From: Butyrivibrio sp. YAB3001
GTDB taxonomy: Bacteria > Bacillota > Clostridia > Lachnospirales > Lachnospiraceae
Direction of reading: 5' to 3'
DNA length: 64,000 nt
NCBI RefSeq assembly: GCF_900112195.1
Contig: NZ_FOKR01000004.1
Coordinates: 1-64,000 of the forward strand
Shown here piece after piece: positions 1 through 8,963 of this stretch (position 1 is the first letter of the stretch; every line of letters begins with the position of its first letter). The notes under the pieces were generated by a model. That model saw only the letters and a program-made list of their open reading frames with translations, was not told where the DNA came from and made no database searches. The position numbers and the translations under genes are program-made.

Positions 1-47
1 ATTATATGATTAATCCATTAATTTTGTCAACTATATTTTCATTTATT

Positions 48-1790
48 TCAGGCAACGACACCAAAGCCAAGAATAGTAAATCTCTTATTTTCCATGCCTT
101 CAGCCATCTTTATTTCTATTGAATGTGACTCTGTCTTTTCATTATTAAATATAATTACTGCATTGCAATGAGTCCAGCCTACTTTTAGTGGATCTGCTTC
201 CATGACAAGCTTTCCATCCACAAAGACCTGAGCAGTGCCAAATGCCGGATTTCCTGAATCTTTGAAAAGAAGAAGCAACTTACTGCATGTTATATTCATC
301 TTAAAGCTTCCAACACCGGTTGACTTCTCGCTGTGATACCAGTTATACGGAAATTCAGGAACAGGAACAATCTCTTTATCCATCTCTACCATCTGAAGTT
401 CCTTATCTATTCCGTCAAAAGAACCTGTCTCAACTCCGGATATACGATATTTGCTTTTCATTTTTATCATATCACGGGCATCTATCAGTTCAACATTTTC
501 AAAGTCTTTTCCAATAACAGGCAAAATGCTCTCAATTGGCTTTTCTTCAGATGAAATGTCACTTATATGTCCATTCACTGAATCCATTAAATTTATAAGG
601 CAGTCAGCCATGATCTGATGTCCCAGATTGCTTGGATGATAAACATCGTAAAAGAACTGGTTCTTAGAGATTACTCTTCCATCATCCGGAAGCAGATTAA
701 ACTGAGGAGAAACTGCATCCAAGACGCTGACCATAGGAATATCATATCTAATTCCAACAGGTCCTAACCTGTCCTGAAGATTCCAGTCAAAAGAGAAAAC
801 TGCAAATAAGAGCACTACAGCTGGCTTCCATGGTAAATCAAGAGCCTTACGGACAAGTGATTCAAAGCATACGCCCTTTGTCTCATCGCCTTCATCATTT
901 ACAGCAAATTCTATTACTATTAGATCAGGTTCTTTATTACCTTCTCTAAGAATATCTCTTTCAAATCTTACCATTCCAAGTTCAGAAGGTGTTCCGCCAA
1001 CGCCAGCCTTGAGAAGTGTTACCTTTCCACCATTTGCATACTTTTCTTCAAAGGTATCTGCAAAAACTCTCGCATAGCTCTTTTCATGGATAGGAATTGC
1101 ACCCGCTCCCTGTGTTATTGAGCCTCCAATAAACGCAAGAGTAACATCTTCGCCCTTTCCAGCCTTTTCAAGAACTTTTTCAAGTCTTCCTGCATTTCCC
1201 ATATGCATAAGACTTCTTCCTATCATTTGCTTATAACCTTCAGATTTAAAATCAACCATTGATTCTAAAGGCTGAATTGGAGCAACAAATCCACTATTTA
1301 AATAGAATCTGACATCAACAGACGCCTGTGTTCCCGGTGTATCAAATTCAAAACGTATCTGTCCGGGCTCACGGTCTGACTCTTTCCAGTCAACATCAGA
1401 CATCTTTATTATCTTCTCCATTCCATCCATTTCAAGATCCATAACTATCTGTGTAGATGTCTGATCAGTCTGTGTTGCACCATACATCTGAAAAACAAAT
1501 TTTACTTTTTCTTCCTTAATCCTACCTGATACACTAACACCAATTGAGTGTACCATTTTTCTGAACCCTTCAGTTGTCTTCAAGAGTTCAAGCATATAAT
1601 CATCGGTAATATTACCTGCAATCCTTGCTGCATTGATAAGTCTACCGTCACTTTCATAAATAAACTGTATTCCTCTGCCATCCGGCTGAGGAGCTCCAAA
1701 TATTTCTTTTCCCTGCATTATAAAAAAGAAAGGTCTTTTCTTAATCGGATCTTTGGGAGCCTTTGGCCCTCTAATTTCTTCGCTCTGCAT
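48..1790 (-). CDS. Cytoplasmic SGNH-family carbohydrate esterase (acetylxylan-esterase-like)
   Basis: This 580-residue protein probably removes acetyl or other ester groups from imported xylo-oligosaccharides. The SGNH hydrolase domain spans about residues 215-410. Its nucleophile block is GGSIT (Ser224), the glycine block is GVGGTPS, block III is FAVND (Asn298), and the Asp-x-x-His block is DVYH (Asp382, His385). The first 200 residues look like a beta-rich accessory domain, and about 100 residues follow the catalytic domain. No signal peptide or membrane segment is visible, so it should act in the cytoplasm. It is the last gene of the leftward xylan cluster and is separated from the preceding binding-protein gene by a terminator hairpin. 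It could instead deacylate another polysaccharide; the esterase fold is clear but the substrate is inferred. Confidence 0.82.
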   Translation of the reverse strand: MQSEEIRGPKAPKDPIKKRPFFFIMQGKEIFGAPQPDGRGIQFIYESDGRLINAARIAGNITDDYMLELLKTTEGFRKMVHSIGVSVSGRIKEEKVKFVFQMYGATQTDQTSTQIVMDLEMDGMEKIIKMSDVDWKESDREPGQIRFEFDTPGTQASVDVRFYLNSGFVAPIQPLESMVDFKSEGYKQMIGRSLMHMGNAGRLEKVLEKAGKGEDVTLAFIGGSITQGAGAIPIHEKSYARVFADTFEEKYANGGKVTLLKAGVGGTPSELGMVRFERDILREGNKEPDLIVIEFAVNDEGDETKGVCFESLVRKALDLPWKPAVVLLFAVFSFDWNLQDRLGPVGIRYDIPMVSVLDAVSPQFNLLPDDGRVISKNQFFYDVYHPSNLGHQIMADCLINLMDSVNGHISDISSEEKPIESILPVIGKDFENVELIDARDMIKMKSKYRISGVETGSFDGIDKELQMVEMDKEIVPVPEFPYNWYHSEKSTGVGSFKMNITCSKLLLLFKDSGNPAFGTAQVFVDGKLVMEADPLKVGWTHCNAVIIFNNEKTESHSIEIKMAEGMENKRFTILGFGVVA

Positions 1791-1872
1791 AGCTTACCAT
1801 CCCCACTTTTTCCAGTTCACAAATTTTAAGAAATTGTATGCAAGCATCCATTCGCTTGCCGGTCTTTTGCCA

Positions 1873-1906
1873 CAAAAAAAGAGACGGCGCCACTTGAACG
1901 CCGCCC
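1873..1906 (-). terminator. Rho-independent terminator after the solute-binding protein gene
   Basis: Read leftward, a 7-bp GC-rich stem (arms at 1899-1905 and 1883-1889, one G-U pair) with a short loop is followed by a run of seven U residues (1874-1880). It lies just after the stop of the binding-protein gene. It should end or attenuate transcription before the esterase, leaving that gene partly uncoupled from the importer. Confidence 0.8.
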
Positions 1907-1931
1907 CTATATTATTTTTTATTCTAACAAA

Positions 1932-3434
1932 TTATTTGTTAGCTTCGTCTACATAAGACTTCCATGTATCACGGATTGCTTCAACCTGCTCTGAAACAAC
2001 AGCGCCAGGTCCAATGTTCCAAACGAAGTCAGAACCAAGGTTAAGGTTAGGTACCATTCCGTGGTAAGCAACTGTTCCCTTTTCTGTCATCATTGTGATT
2101 GTCTCATCAACTGCTCTCTCATCGAAGATACCATTTCTTGCTGTTGAAAGATATCCGTTGTAATCAAGGTACTCAGCTGAAGGAGCATTTGTGTAAAGGT
2201 TCCAAGCAAATGCGATCTTCCAAGCCTTGTCAGCATCGTAGCAAGCTGGGATAGCTGCTGGGTTGTTTGACCAAACGTTGATGTAGTCGTTCATCTTAGG
2301 TCCCTTAGGGAACATAACGAATCCAACTTCATCCTGCATATCTTCAAGGAAGTTACCAGGGCATCCTGCATACTCATCTTCTACAAGGAATGCTGCCTGA
2401 CCGTTAAGGAACTGCTCTTTGTAGTAATCCCACTCAGCACCTTCTGGGTTAGCTACTTCTGCATCATACTTTGTGAATACATCTACTGTCCACTCAAGAG
2501 CTTCAAGAGTTTCAGGAGATTCAAGGTTGTATACGAAGTTTCCGTTTGCATCCTTATCGATGTAAGAACCACCGTTTGAGAATACAGCTTCTGTTGTCAT
2601 AACACCTTCGTTAAGTGTAAGACCATAAACATCGATTGTACCATCGTTGTCCTTATCCTGCTGAACCTTGTCAAGGAGTTCTGTGAACTTATCCCATGTC
2701 CAAGTTCCATCAGCCTGCATATCATAGATTGATTCAGGATCGATACCAGCTTCTGTAAGAATTCTCTTGTTGAAGTATACACCAGTTCTTGCTTCTGAAT
2801 ATCCAGCGAACATAGCGTAGATGTGATCACCCTTTGAATACTGCTTGTGAAGTAAGTTTCTCTGGAACTTAACATCGTTGAAATCAAGGCAATCAAGTGT
2901 TGAAAGATCATACATAAGGCCGTTAGCCATAGCAGATGTGATAGCTGGATCATCACGAAGAATGAATACATAGTTCTCATCGCCACCTGTTGTAGCATAG
3001 TCTACGAAATCTGTAGGTGTTGAACCCCAGTCTGACATAGCCTGTGACTTGATTGTGAAGTTGTATGTCTCCTGGATCCAATCTCTGTACTCTTTAAGAG
3101 TCTCTTCATACTCGTTCTGAGGTTCAGCCTCATCTCCTGACCACCAGTCACGGATAATGATTTCCATACCACCAAGGTCTACAGGGTTGCCATCTGCATC
3201 TGTAATTACCTTGTAAGGATCATACTCGTCAGATGCTGTTTCTTCTGCAGCTGCTTCAGTAGAAGTTTCTGCTGTTGCGTCACCAGCTGGTGCTGCTTCT
3301 GTTGTTGTTTCAGCAGGCTGCTGTGTGTCTGTTGATGCAGGAGCTGCTTCCTGGCTTCCGCATCCTGCCATGCTTGTAAGCATAGCTGCTGTTGCGATAA
3401 CAGCGGTTGCTTTTGTTGTTAGAGACTTTCTCAT
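1932..3434 (-). CDS. Extracellular sugar-binding lipoprotein of an ABC importer
   Basis: This 500-residue family-1 extracellular solute-binding protein should capture an oligosaccharide at the cell surface and hand it to a permease pair. The N-terminus is a lipoprotein signal with lipobox SMAGC (Cys25). An Ala/Thr/Glu-rich linker follows to about residue 70, then a two-lobed periplasmic-binding fold. An AGGAGG ribosome site 8 nt before ATG fixes the start. It has its own promoter-like sequence and the shared xylan motif upstream, unlike most genes in this cluster. The two permease genes lie just upstream in the direction of transcription, across a structured intergenic element, and are its likely partners. 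Ligand identity (xylo-oligosaccharide) is inferred from the neighbours. Confidence 0.9.
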   Translation of the reverse strand: MRKSLTTKATAVIATAAMLTSMAGCGSQEAAPASTDTQQPAETTTEAAPAGDATAETSTEAAAEETASDEYDPYKVITDADGNPVDLGGMEIIIRDWWSGDEAEPQNEYEETLKEYRDWIQETYNFTIKSQAMSDWGSTPTDFVDYATTGGDENYVFILRDDPAITSAMANGLMYDLSTLDCLDFNDVKFQRNLLHKQYSKGDHIYAMFAGYSEARTGVYFNKRILTEAGIDPESIYDMQADGTWTWDKFTELLDKVQQDKDNDGTIDVYGLTLNEGVMTTEAVFSNGGSYIDKDANGNFVYNLESPETLEALEWTVDVFTKYDAEVANPEGAEWDYYKEQFLNGQAAFLVEDEYAGCPGNFLEDMQDEVGFVMFPKGPKMNDYINVWSNNPAAIPACYDADKAWKIAFAWNLYTNAPSAEYLDYNGYLSTARNGIFDERAVDETITMMTEKGTVAYHGMVPNLNLGSDFVWNIGPGAVVSEQVEAIRDTWKSYVDEANK

Positions 3435-3491
3435 ACTCTAATCCTCCTTTTTAATGTATCCCCCAATTAGGAAATTTAAAACATATAAACT

Positions 3492-3521
3492 ATTATATGC
3501 TTTTTTACTATTTAACGACAA
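3492..3521 (-). promoter_or_regulatory. Candidate sigma-A promoter for the solute-binding lipoprotein
   Basis: On the minus strand TTGTCG (3516-3521) and TATAAT (3492-3497) are separated by 18 nt. They lie about 60 nt before the ATG at 3434 and directly downstream of the shared motif at 3541-3554. The -10 is a perfect consensus and the -35 matches four of six positions. Confidence 0.6.
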
Positions 3522-3540
3522 TCATTTTTTGCGTTTTTTG

Positions 3541-3554
3541 CTCAAATATTGCTA
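3541..3554 (-). promoter_or_regulatory. Candidate AraC-regulator operator (shared xylan motif, copy 1)
   Basis: Minus-strand TAGCAATATTTGAG ends about 20 nt upstream of the -35 box and about 107 nt before the start of the binding-protein gene. Four related copies stand before the GH10, araC, GH43 and esterase-GH43 genes. The position just upstream of -35 suits an AraC-type activator. Binding is inferred; the repetition is seen directly. Confidence 0.5.
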
Positions 3555-3602
3555 TTTTATTCAGTTTTTTCATAATACTTTATGTGAGTTTCTACTTCGT
3601 TC

Positions 3603-3756
3603 GCGATATACGGCTTGCTCCACTTGCGTTCCCGCAAGCCTACGTCCATTCGGAATCCGGCCTAATCGGCCTTCTTCCTCATGTCCGTTCAGTCCTCAAG
3701 GTCAAGCACTGCTTTGTGCAAGCACAGCAGCACTTGACTTTTCGTCCTTATATCGC
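3603..3756. repeat. Structured intergenic element with terminal inverted repeats
   Basis: This stretch separates the permease stop from the binding-protein promoter. It is bounded by an 11-bp imperfect inverted repeat (3603-3613 and 3746-3756, core GCGATATA/TATATCGC). Inside are nested stem-loops: GGCTTGC/GCAAGCC with an alternative CTTGCG/CGCAAG pairing (3612-3640), GGCC/GGCC (about 3659-3671), and a 13-bp stem with two G-U pairs at 3701-3738. It is more GC-rich than the flanking AT-rich leader. It resembles a palindromic miniature repeat, or a folded RNA that lets the binding protein be expressed separately from the permeases. No second copy was seen in this window. Confidence 0.55.
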
Positions 3757-4767
3757 TCACATCTTAATACCAGTTGCAGAAATACTTTCAACGAATGAAC
3801 GCTGAGCAAAGAGGTAAAGAACAATAAGAGGAACGATGATCATAAGTGTTCCTGTTGCAAGAATACAGTTTGAATAAGCAACTGAAATTGTTGTCTTAAC
3901 ACCGTTAATTCTCTGAATGTAAGCACCAAGGCTATCAACAATTCTTGAAAGAGCTGTACTTACAAGCTTTGTGTTACCAAGGAACATTCTTGAATAGAAT
4001 CCGTCTGTCCACTGCCAAACAAATGCAAACAAAAAGCAAGATGTGAGAATTGGCTTAGCCTGTGGAAGCATGATTCTGATGAATGTCTTAAGTGTGCCGC
4101 ATCCATCAACGTAAGCAGCTTCTTCAAGGTCACCAGGGATATTTCTGAAATACTGACGGATCATGTAAATGTACAATCCGTTCTTAAGTCCCATACACCC
4201 TGCACTCATCAGATAGTAAGGAAGCTTTGAACCACGAAGGTTTACGTAATCTCCGGTTATCAGCTTAAAGATTCCTAAGATATCGAAATATCTGAAGTGC
4301 AAATGAAGTGAGCTGGCAATTGTCTGTGGTGGAATGAGGATTACAAGGATTACCATTGCAAACCAGAACTTTTTAAGTGGAAATTCAAATCTTGCAAATC
4401 CATATCCAACCAGTGTACATACTGCAATCTGAAGTGCTGCGATTGTAAGAGAGATAAGAAGTGAATTGAGTACTGCTGTCTTATAACTCATAAGTTCTGC
4501 AGCAAGTCTGTAGTTACCTGTTGTAAAGTTTTCAGGAATCGAAATAACGATTGGGTTATACAAATCCTTTTCTGTCATGAAGCTTACTGAAATCTTGTTA
4601 AAAATAGGCTTAAGGATCAGGAAGCACATTCCGAACAAAAGAATGAATCTTATAATACTAACTGCCTTTTCTGTTACTACTTTCTGCAGGAGGTAACCGC
4701 CGGAGAGCTTGTTTCTTTCCCAAAATCCCATCTTAGCGTATCCTGCACGATTCTCCGTATTAGTCAT
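3757..4767 (-). CDS. ABC sugar transporter permease (MalG type)
   Basis: This 336-residue integral membrane protein is the second permease of a carbohydrate ABC importer. It has an N-terminal cytoplasmic stretch, about six hydrophobic segments, and the cytoplasmic EAA loop (EAAYVDGCGTLKTF) that contacts the ATPase. Its start overlaps the stop of the upstream permease by 8 nt, so the two are translationally coupled. No ATP-binding gene is present in the window; a shared MsmK-type ATPase elsewhere is usual for this family. The stop codon abuts the structured element that follows. Confidence 0.9.
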   Translation of the reverse strand: MTNTENRAGYAKMGFWERNKLSGGYLLQKVVTEKAVSIIRFILLFGMCFLILKPIFNKISVSFMTEKDLYNPIVISIPENFTTGNYRLAAELMSYKTAVLNSLLISLTIAALQIAVCTLVGYGFARFEFPLKKFWFAMVILVILIPPQTIASSLHLHFRYFDILGIFKLITGDYVNLRGSKLPYYLMSAGCMGLKNGLYIYMIRQYFRNIPGDLEEAAYVDGCGTLKTFIRIMLPQAKPILTSCFLFAFVWQWTDGFYSRMFLGNTKLVSTALSRIVDSLGAYIQRINGVKTTISVAYSNCILATGTLMIIVPLIVLYLFAQRSFVESISATGIKM

Positions 4768-5668
4768 AGTAATAAACCCTCTTTGAAATGAATAATGATG
4801 TAACTCCTACAAATGCAAGTACCAGGAAGAAGTAAATCCAGGACATTGCAGATGCATTACCATATTGCTGCTGGTCAATCATAACCTTCTGAATCTTCTT
4901 GATTACTTCGTTATCTGTTCTCATACAGAAATCAACTACTGTGTAAACCCAGTTTACAAGAAAAAGAGAACTGATCATTGGGAATGTAATCTTCCAAAGG
5001 CTTTCCCACTTTGTACATCCTTCGATATCAGCAGCCTCATACATACTTGATGAGATTGTCTGAAGTCCGGACAGGAAAATAATGATCTGAATACCTGAAG
5101 CAAGCGCTACATCATAAATGTTATCGATTACTTCAAAGACTTTTTCATAAGCTCTTACACCAACACCGGCTGTTCTAAGTATTGATTCCAGAGCTCCGGT
5201 AATGCTCACGCCACCTGTTGAATCCTCAATTGTCTGAGCAAGCTGTGCCATAAGCTGGTTGTTTGACTCAAGTCCTACAATAACACCGGATGAAAGAATA
5301 ACCGGGAGGAAGAAAATCGCTCTTACAAGTGCTCTTCCCTTAAACTTCTGATTAAGTATCAGCGCTACAAAGAAACTGAATACTATGATTGCCAGGGAGT
5401 AGACAATCATTCTTGAAAGCTCCTCCCATAACAATCTGTTAAACTCCGGATCAACTCTGAATGCGAAAATGTAATTGGTTATACCATTTATTGTCTTTGT
5501 TACCTTACCGGCTGCAAGATCAACCTGGCAGAAACTCATGTAACAAGATTCAAATAGTGGCTTGACCATAAAGACCAAAAAACCAATTATGAACGGTGAT
5601 ATGAAAAGATATCCCGATATTGCCTTTCGTTTCTGAAGGCCTGCTAATTTATTTTTTTGCTTACTCAT
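4760..5668 (-). CDS. ABC sugar transporter permease (MalF/UgpA type)
   Basis: This 302-residue permease pairs with the overlapping MalG-type gene. A short basic N-terminus is followed by six predicted membrane helices. The EAA-type loop reads YEAADIEGCTKWESLWKI. A relatively long soluble stretch (about residues 125-185) sits between helices. An AAAGG site lies 8 nt before the ATG. With the 1932-3434 lipoprotein it probably forms one importer; the second permease pair at 10.5-12.3 kb would serve the giant binding protein. The pairing is inferred from gene order. Confidence 0.88.
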   Translation of the reverse strand: MSKQKNKLAGLQKRKAISGYLFISPFIIGFLVFMVKPLFESCYMSFCQVDLAAGKVTKTINGITNYIFAFRVDPEFNRLLWEELSRMIVYSLAIIVFSFFVALILNQKFKGRALVRAIFFLPVILSSGVIVGLESNNQLMAQLAQTIEDSTGGVSITGALESILRTAGVGVRAYEKVFEVIDNIYDVALASGIQIIIFLSGLQTISSSMYEAADIEGCTKWESLWKITFPMISSLFLVNWVYTVVDFCMRTDNEVIKKIQKVMIDQQQYGNASAMSWIYFFLVLAFVGVTSLFISKRVYYYD

Positions 5669-5682
5669 GATTATTGCCTTTC

Positions 5683-8286
5683 TTATCTTGTTACAACATA
5701 GTCTCTTGAAGGAACAACTACGCCATCATCTGTTGTGAATTCACTGTAACCATAATTGACATATACTTTTGTTCCATCAGCATACTCTGTTAAAGATACG
5801 TCTGAACTTAAATTGTCATGTCCAACCATTTCCTGGTTGAAAGTATGTCCAAGTTCTGTGTTGTATTTGTTATAAATCTCAAGCATGTGGTTCTTCCAAG
5901 CATCGTAGTTAGAACCATAATAATCTGTATAAAGAGTTTTCTGTGTTGCAAATGAAGTCTCATGCATGAATGTGAAGTACAATCCTGCGCCATACTCAGC
6001 AGCATAAAGAACTTCATTTTCAGGATTACCATTGATGTTGATAGGATCACCTGTATAATCAACTCTTCCGTGAACAGCTAACTGGAAGAATGGGATGCAC
6101 TCATCAAGGATTGTGTATTCACTTCCTCTTAAGTCCATACCGGTAACCATCTTTGCAAAAGGAATTGCATAATCATTACCCATATTGATCATAAGTGGAG
6201 TTCCATTGTCGTTGTAGCCTTTGAGCTGTTCAACCTGTAAATTAAGAACTGCTTCTCTGCTGTAAGTTTTCTTTCTATAGAAATCTGATGAAAGATCTTC
6301 ACCAAGATCCTGGAAAGAAGCTCCGGCATTATATTTGTTTGCAGCATTTACAAGGTTATCTGAGTATTTCTTAGTAAGATCTGTGTGAAGCAGATAATAC
6401 TTGTTATCAGAGTTCTCTCTCTGCGCATATGTTACATGGCTGTATTCGAAGAGTTCTGCTCTCTCTTTACTGATAAGCTTTGCAGCATCTCTATAGGAGA
6501 AGAATCCATCCAAAAGATCACTGTCATATGCATACTGTGTAATACCATTGAGATAAACTGTATTGCCGTTTGCATTTGCGCTGCTTACCATATTCGCAAG
6601 ATCTTTTTTGCTACCAAGTGCGCCGATTGTCTTAGTCTTAGCTAAAACTTTCTGCTCAACGCCTCCGTTACACCAACCTGTCATCTTAACATGTATATTG
6701 GAAAGTCCTGCGTTTGTAAGATCTGTAAGCATTTCAGATGCTTCATTGTAACTTGTAAGCTTAAGCGGTCTCTTTACAGGAACACCAAGAATCTGCTTAA
6801 CCTTGTCAATAGCTCCTATAACTTCAATTGCAACAGGTGTGCTTGCATCATCTACAAGATCAAGATATCCGGCATATTCTTTCTGAAGATATTGGCCGTA
6901 TTCTTTAGCCATATCCACATAACTTCCTGAATTAACGAATTTATATCTCTGTGAGATTGTCTCGTCCGGAAGGTTTCTTGCATACTCGTAAATTTCACTG
7001 TTTGCAATATCACCAACATCGTATTGCTCTCTCTGGCAGATACTGTACTTAGCATTTACAAAGTTGTAACTGTGGTTCTTTCCTGCAATATCGGCCTGGA
7101 TTGAAGCATAACTTCTTCCGTTTTCAAGGATACAAACAAAGGAATCATCTCCTTCAGAAACACCATATACTCCGTAGTAAGCTCTTGTGTTATGAACTAC
7201 TGCTTTTCTTCCAAGGCACATATCCCAACCGTATACGTTTGTATAGTAACTACTCTGAGATGTCTTGCCATTGTTGAAGTTTATAAGTGCTCCGCCGCCC
7301 TCAGGAACAACCATAAATCCTGTATCATCAGGTCCGCCTGCTCCAAAATATGGAAGAGGTGTGATTGTATAGATAGGGGTTTCCTTATCATACTGAAGGT
7401 CTTTAAATGGTACTTCTACTACAAGATCTTTTCCATCGAGCTTATATACAACACTTACATTGAAGATTGGGTTATCAGATGATGATGTTGAAAGATCAAG
7501 TTCTTTATCCTTGAGATAATCATCATATGTATATCCTACTGCTTCGAATTCGTCCTGAATTGTCTTTCTTACGTTTTCCTTTGTTCCACTTCTAAGAACA
7601 TAGATAACGTTTGTCTCAATGATAGGATAATTTGCTAAAAGCTCATCCTTATTATCTTTTGCTGTAAGTTTGTTGATGTCATACTTTTTGTAGTACTGCT
7701 TGATAAGATCTGCTTTCTTCTTGTCCATCTTACCAAGGTAACCTTCAAATTCTTCCTTTGTTATTACAGGAGGAATTGTGTATTCCTTTTCAACACTACC
7801 TAAAGAATAATTAACTCGGATTTCGTTATCACCAGGTACTATCTCATAAATACCGTTTGTTGCACTAAATGCATATGAGTTGTAGGTTGTCTCAAGACCC
7901 TGTGTGATTGAGTAGGACATAACAAGTGGTGACTGAAGGAAATTCTTCTGATCATCAAGTGCTGCTGTATCTTCAGCTGCGTTCTGCGGATTTGAATACC
8001 AAACCTTTCCGCTGTCCTTAACTTCAAGTGAAAACTCTGTTGTCTTGGGATCCATTGTCAGTTTCAACTGGCCGTTATCAACAACTATCGGATCTTCACC
8101 GCCTTCATAAGCATATGGGGCAATTGCTTCTTTTTCCTCTGTCGGAGCTTTTGTATTTATTACGTAAATTGCTGCTCCCGCAATGATAAGGAAAATAATG
8201 ATTGAGGGAAGAAGTTTTAAAAATCCCTCTAATATTTTTTGTTGTAATTCATTTAATTTCTTCTTTTCTGTCTTCAACTCCGTCAC
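5683..8286 (-). CDS. DUF5696 membrane-anchored protein of the sugar-import cluster
   Basis: This 867-residue protein has an N-terminal cytoplasmic tail, one membrane helix (about residues 26-46) and a large extracellular part. The C-terminal half matches my memory of DUF5696, a probable TIM-barrel domain found beside SBP, permease, Yip1 and NHL genes in Lachnospiraceae and Paenibacillus-type bacteria. It contains acidic and aromatic patches typical of glycan-active barrels, but I cannot name catalytic residues. The start is GTG with AGGA 6 nt before it, two bases after the Yip1 stop region. Its function is unknown: a surface glycoside hydrolase or an importer-associated glycan handler are both possible. 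Confidence 0.72.
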   Translation of the reverse strand: MTELKTEKKKLNELQQKILEGFLKLLPSIIIFLIIAGAAIYVINTKAPTEEKEAIAPYAYEGGEDPIVVDNGQLKLTMDPKTTEFSLEVKDSGKVWYSNPQNAAEDTAALDDQKNFLQSPLVMSYSITQGLETTYNSYAFSATNGIYEIVPGDNEIRVNYSLGSVEKEYTIPPVITKEEFEGYLGKMDKKKADLIKQYYKKYDINKLTAKDNKDELLANYPIIETNVIYVLRSGTKENVRKTIQDEFEAVGYTYDDYLKDKELDLSTSSSDNPIFNVSVVYKLDGKDLVVEVPFKDLQYDKETPIYTITPLPYFGAGGPDDTGFMVVPEGGGALINFNNGKTSQSSYYTNVYGWDMCLGRKAVVHNTRAYYGVYGVSEGDDSFVCILENGRSYASIQADIAGKNHSYNFVNAKYSICQREQYDVGDIANSEIYEYARNLPDETISQRYKFVNSGSYVDMAKEYGQYLQKEYAGYLDLVDDASTPVAIEVIGAIDKVKQILGVPVKRPLKLTSYNEASEMLTDLTNAGLSNIHVKMTGWCNGGVEQKVLAKTKTIGALGSKKDLANMVSSANANGNTVYLNGITQYAYDSDLLDGFFSYRDAAKLISKERAELFEYSHVTYAQRENSDNKYYLLHTDLTKKYSDNLVNAANKYNAGASFQDLGEDLSSDFYRKKTYSREAVLNLQVEQLKGYNDNGTPLMINMGNDYAIPFAKMVTGMDLRGSEYTILDECIPFFQLAVHGRVDYTGDPININGNPENEVLYAAEYGAGLYFTFMHETSFATQKTLYTDYYGSNYDAWKNHMLEIYNKYNTELGHTFNQEMVGHDNLSSDVSLTEYADGTKVYVNYGYSEFTTDDGVVVPSRDYVVTR

Positions 8287-8294
8287 CCCTTATC

Positions 8295-8963
8295 CTACAT
8301 TCGGAACATCAATTCTTTTCCTAAAGAAATGAAATAAGCTATTCCCTGTGAAATCATACTAAAGAAAATCATAAGAATAAAGATCATGACCAGCATTGCA
8401 AACAGTGTTGCGATTGTAAATAAAAGGTTCTTACCTGCTGAGTATTCATGAATCTGTCCCATAGCAGCTATTACAAGAAGTCCACACCAGACAAGTGATA
8501 ATGCACTTACAACTGTATAGAACTGAGCTTCGTTTACGGTAACAAAATTACTGAAAATCATAAGTGGGAACTGAACAAGTGGATAAGGTGTAAGTGCGTA
8601 ACATGTTGCCATATACACCTGACCAAGTCGGCCTTTTCCATCAAACAATGTTGTAAGTCCCCAGTTTCCTAATACCCACAATGAAAGTGGGAAAAGAATA
8701 CTTGCCAGGTACAGGAAGATATTCAAATCTTCCCAGTAAACCTGAAGCATGATAAAGCTTGTATAACGCAGCTTCATGATACGTACCAGAAGCGTAAGAG
8801 CCAGTATCGTGTTGGCCGCAGCCATGGTACCACGTTTTTCATGTGTTAGATCCCAAAAACCATCAAGAGGATGGGTAATGCAGTAAAGCGCAAATTTCAA
8901 GGAATCTATATATTTTTCTTTTGGATTATCTATTGATTTTGTATTTGCTATCATTTCCATCAC
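8295..8963 (-). CDS. Yip1-family integral membrane protein
   Basis: This 222-residue protein has five or so hydrophobic helices and the hallmarks of Yip1-domain proteins (an HPLDGFWDL segment near the N-terminus, then a membrane bundle). The start overlaps the stop of the NHL gene (GTGATG), so expression is coupled. Yip1 homologues in bacteria have no settled function. Its constant company with NHL, DUF5696 and sugar-permease genes suggests an accessory membrane component of the importer. Confidence 0.75.
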   Translation of the reverse strand: MMEMIANTKSIDNPKEKYIDSLKFALYCITHPLDGFWDLTHEKRGTMAAANTILALTLLVRIMKLRYTSFIMLQVYWEDLNIFLYLASILFPLSLWVLGNWGLTTLFDGKGRLGQVYMATCYALTPYPLVQFPLMIFSNFVTVNEAQFYTVVSALSLVWCGLLVIAAMGQIHEYSAGKNLLFTIATLFAMLVMIFILMIFFSMISQGIAYFISLGKELMFRM

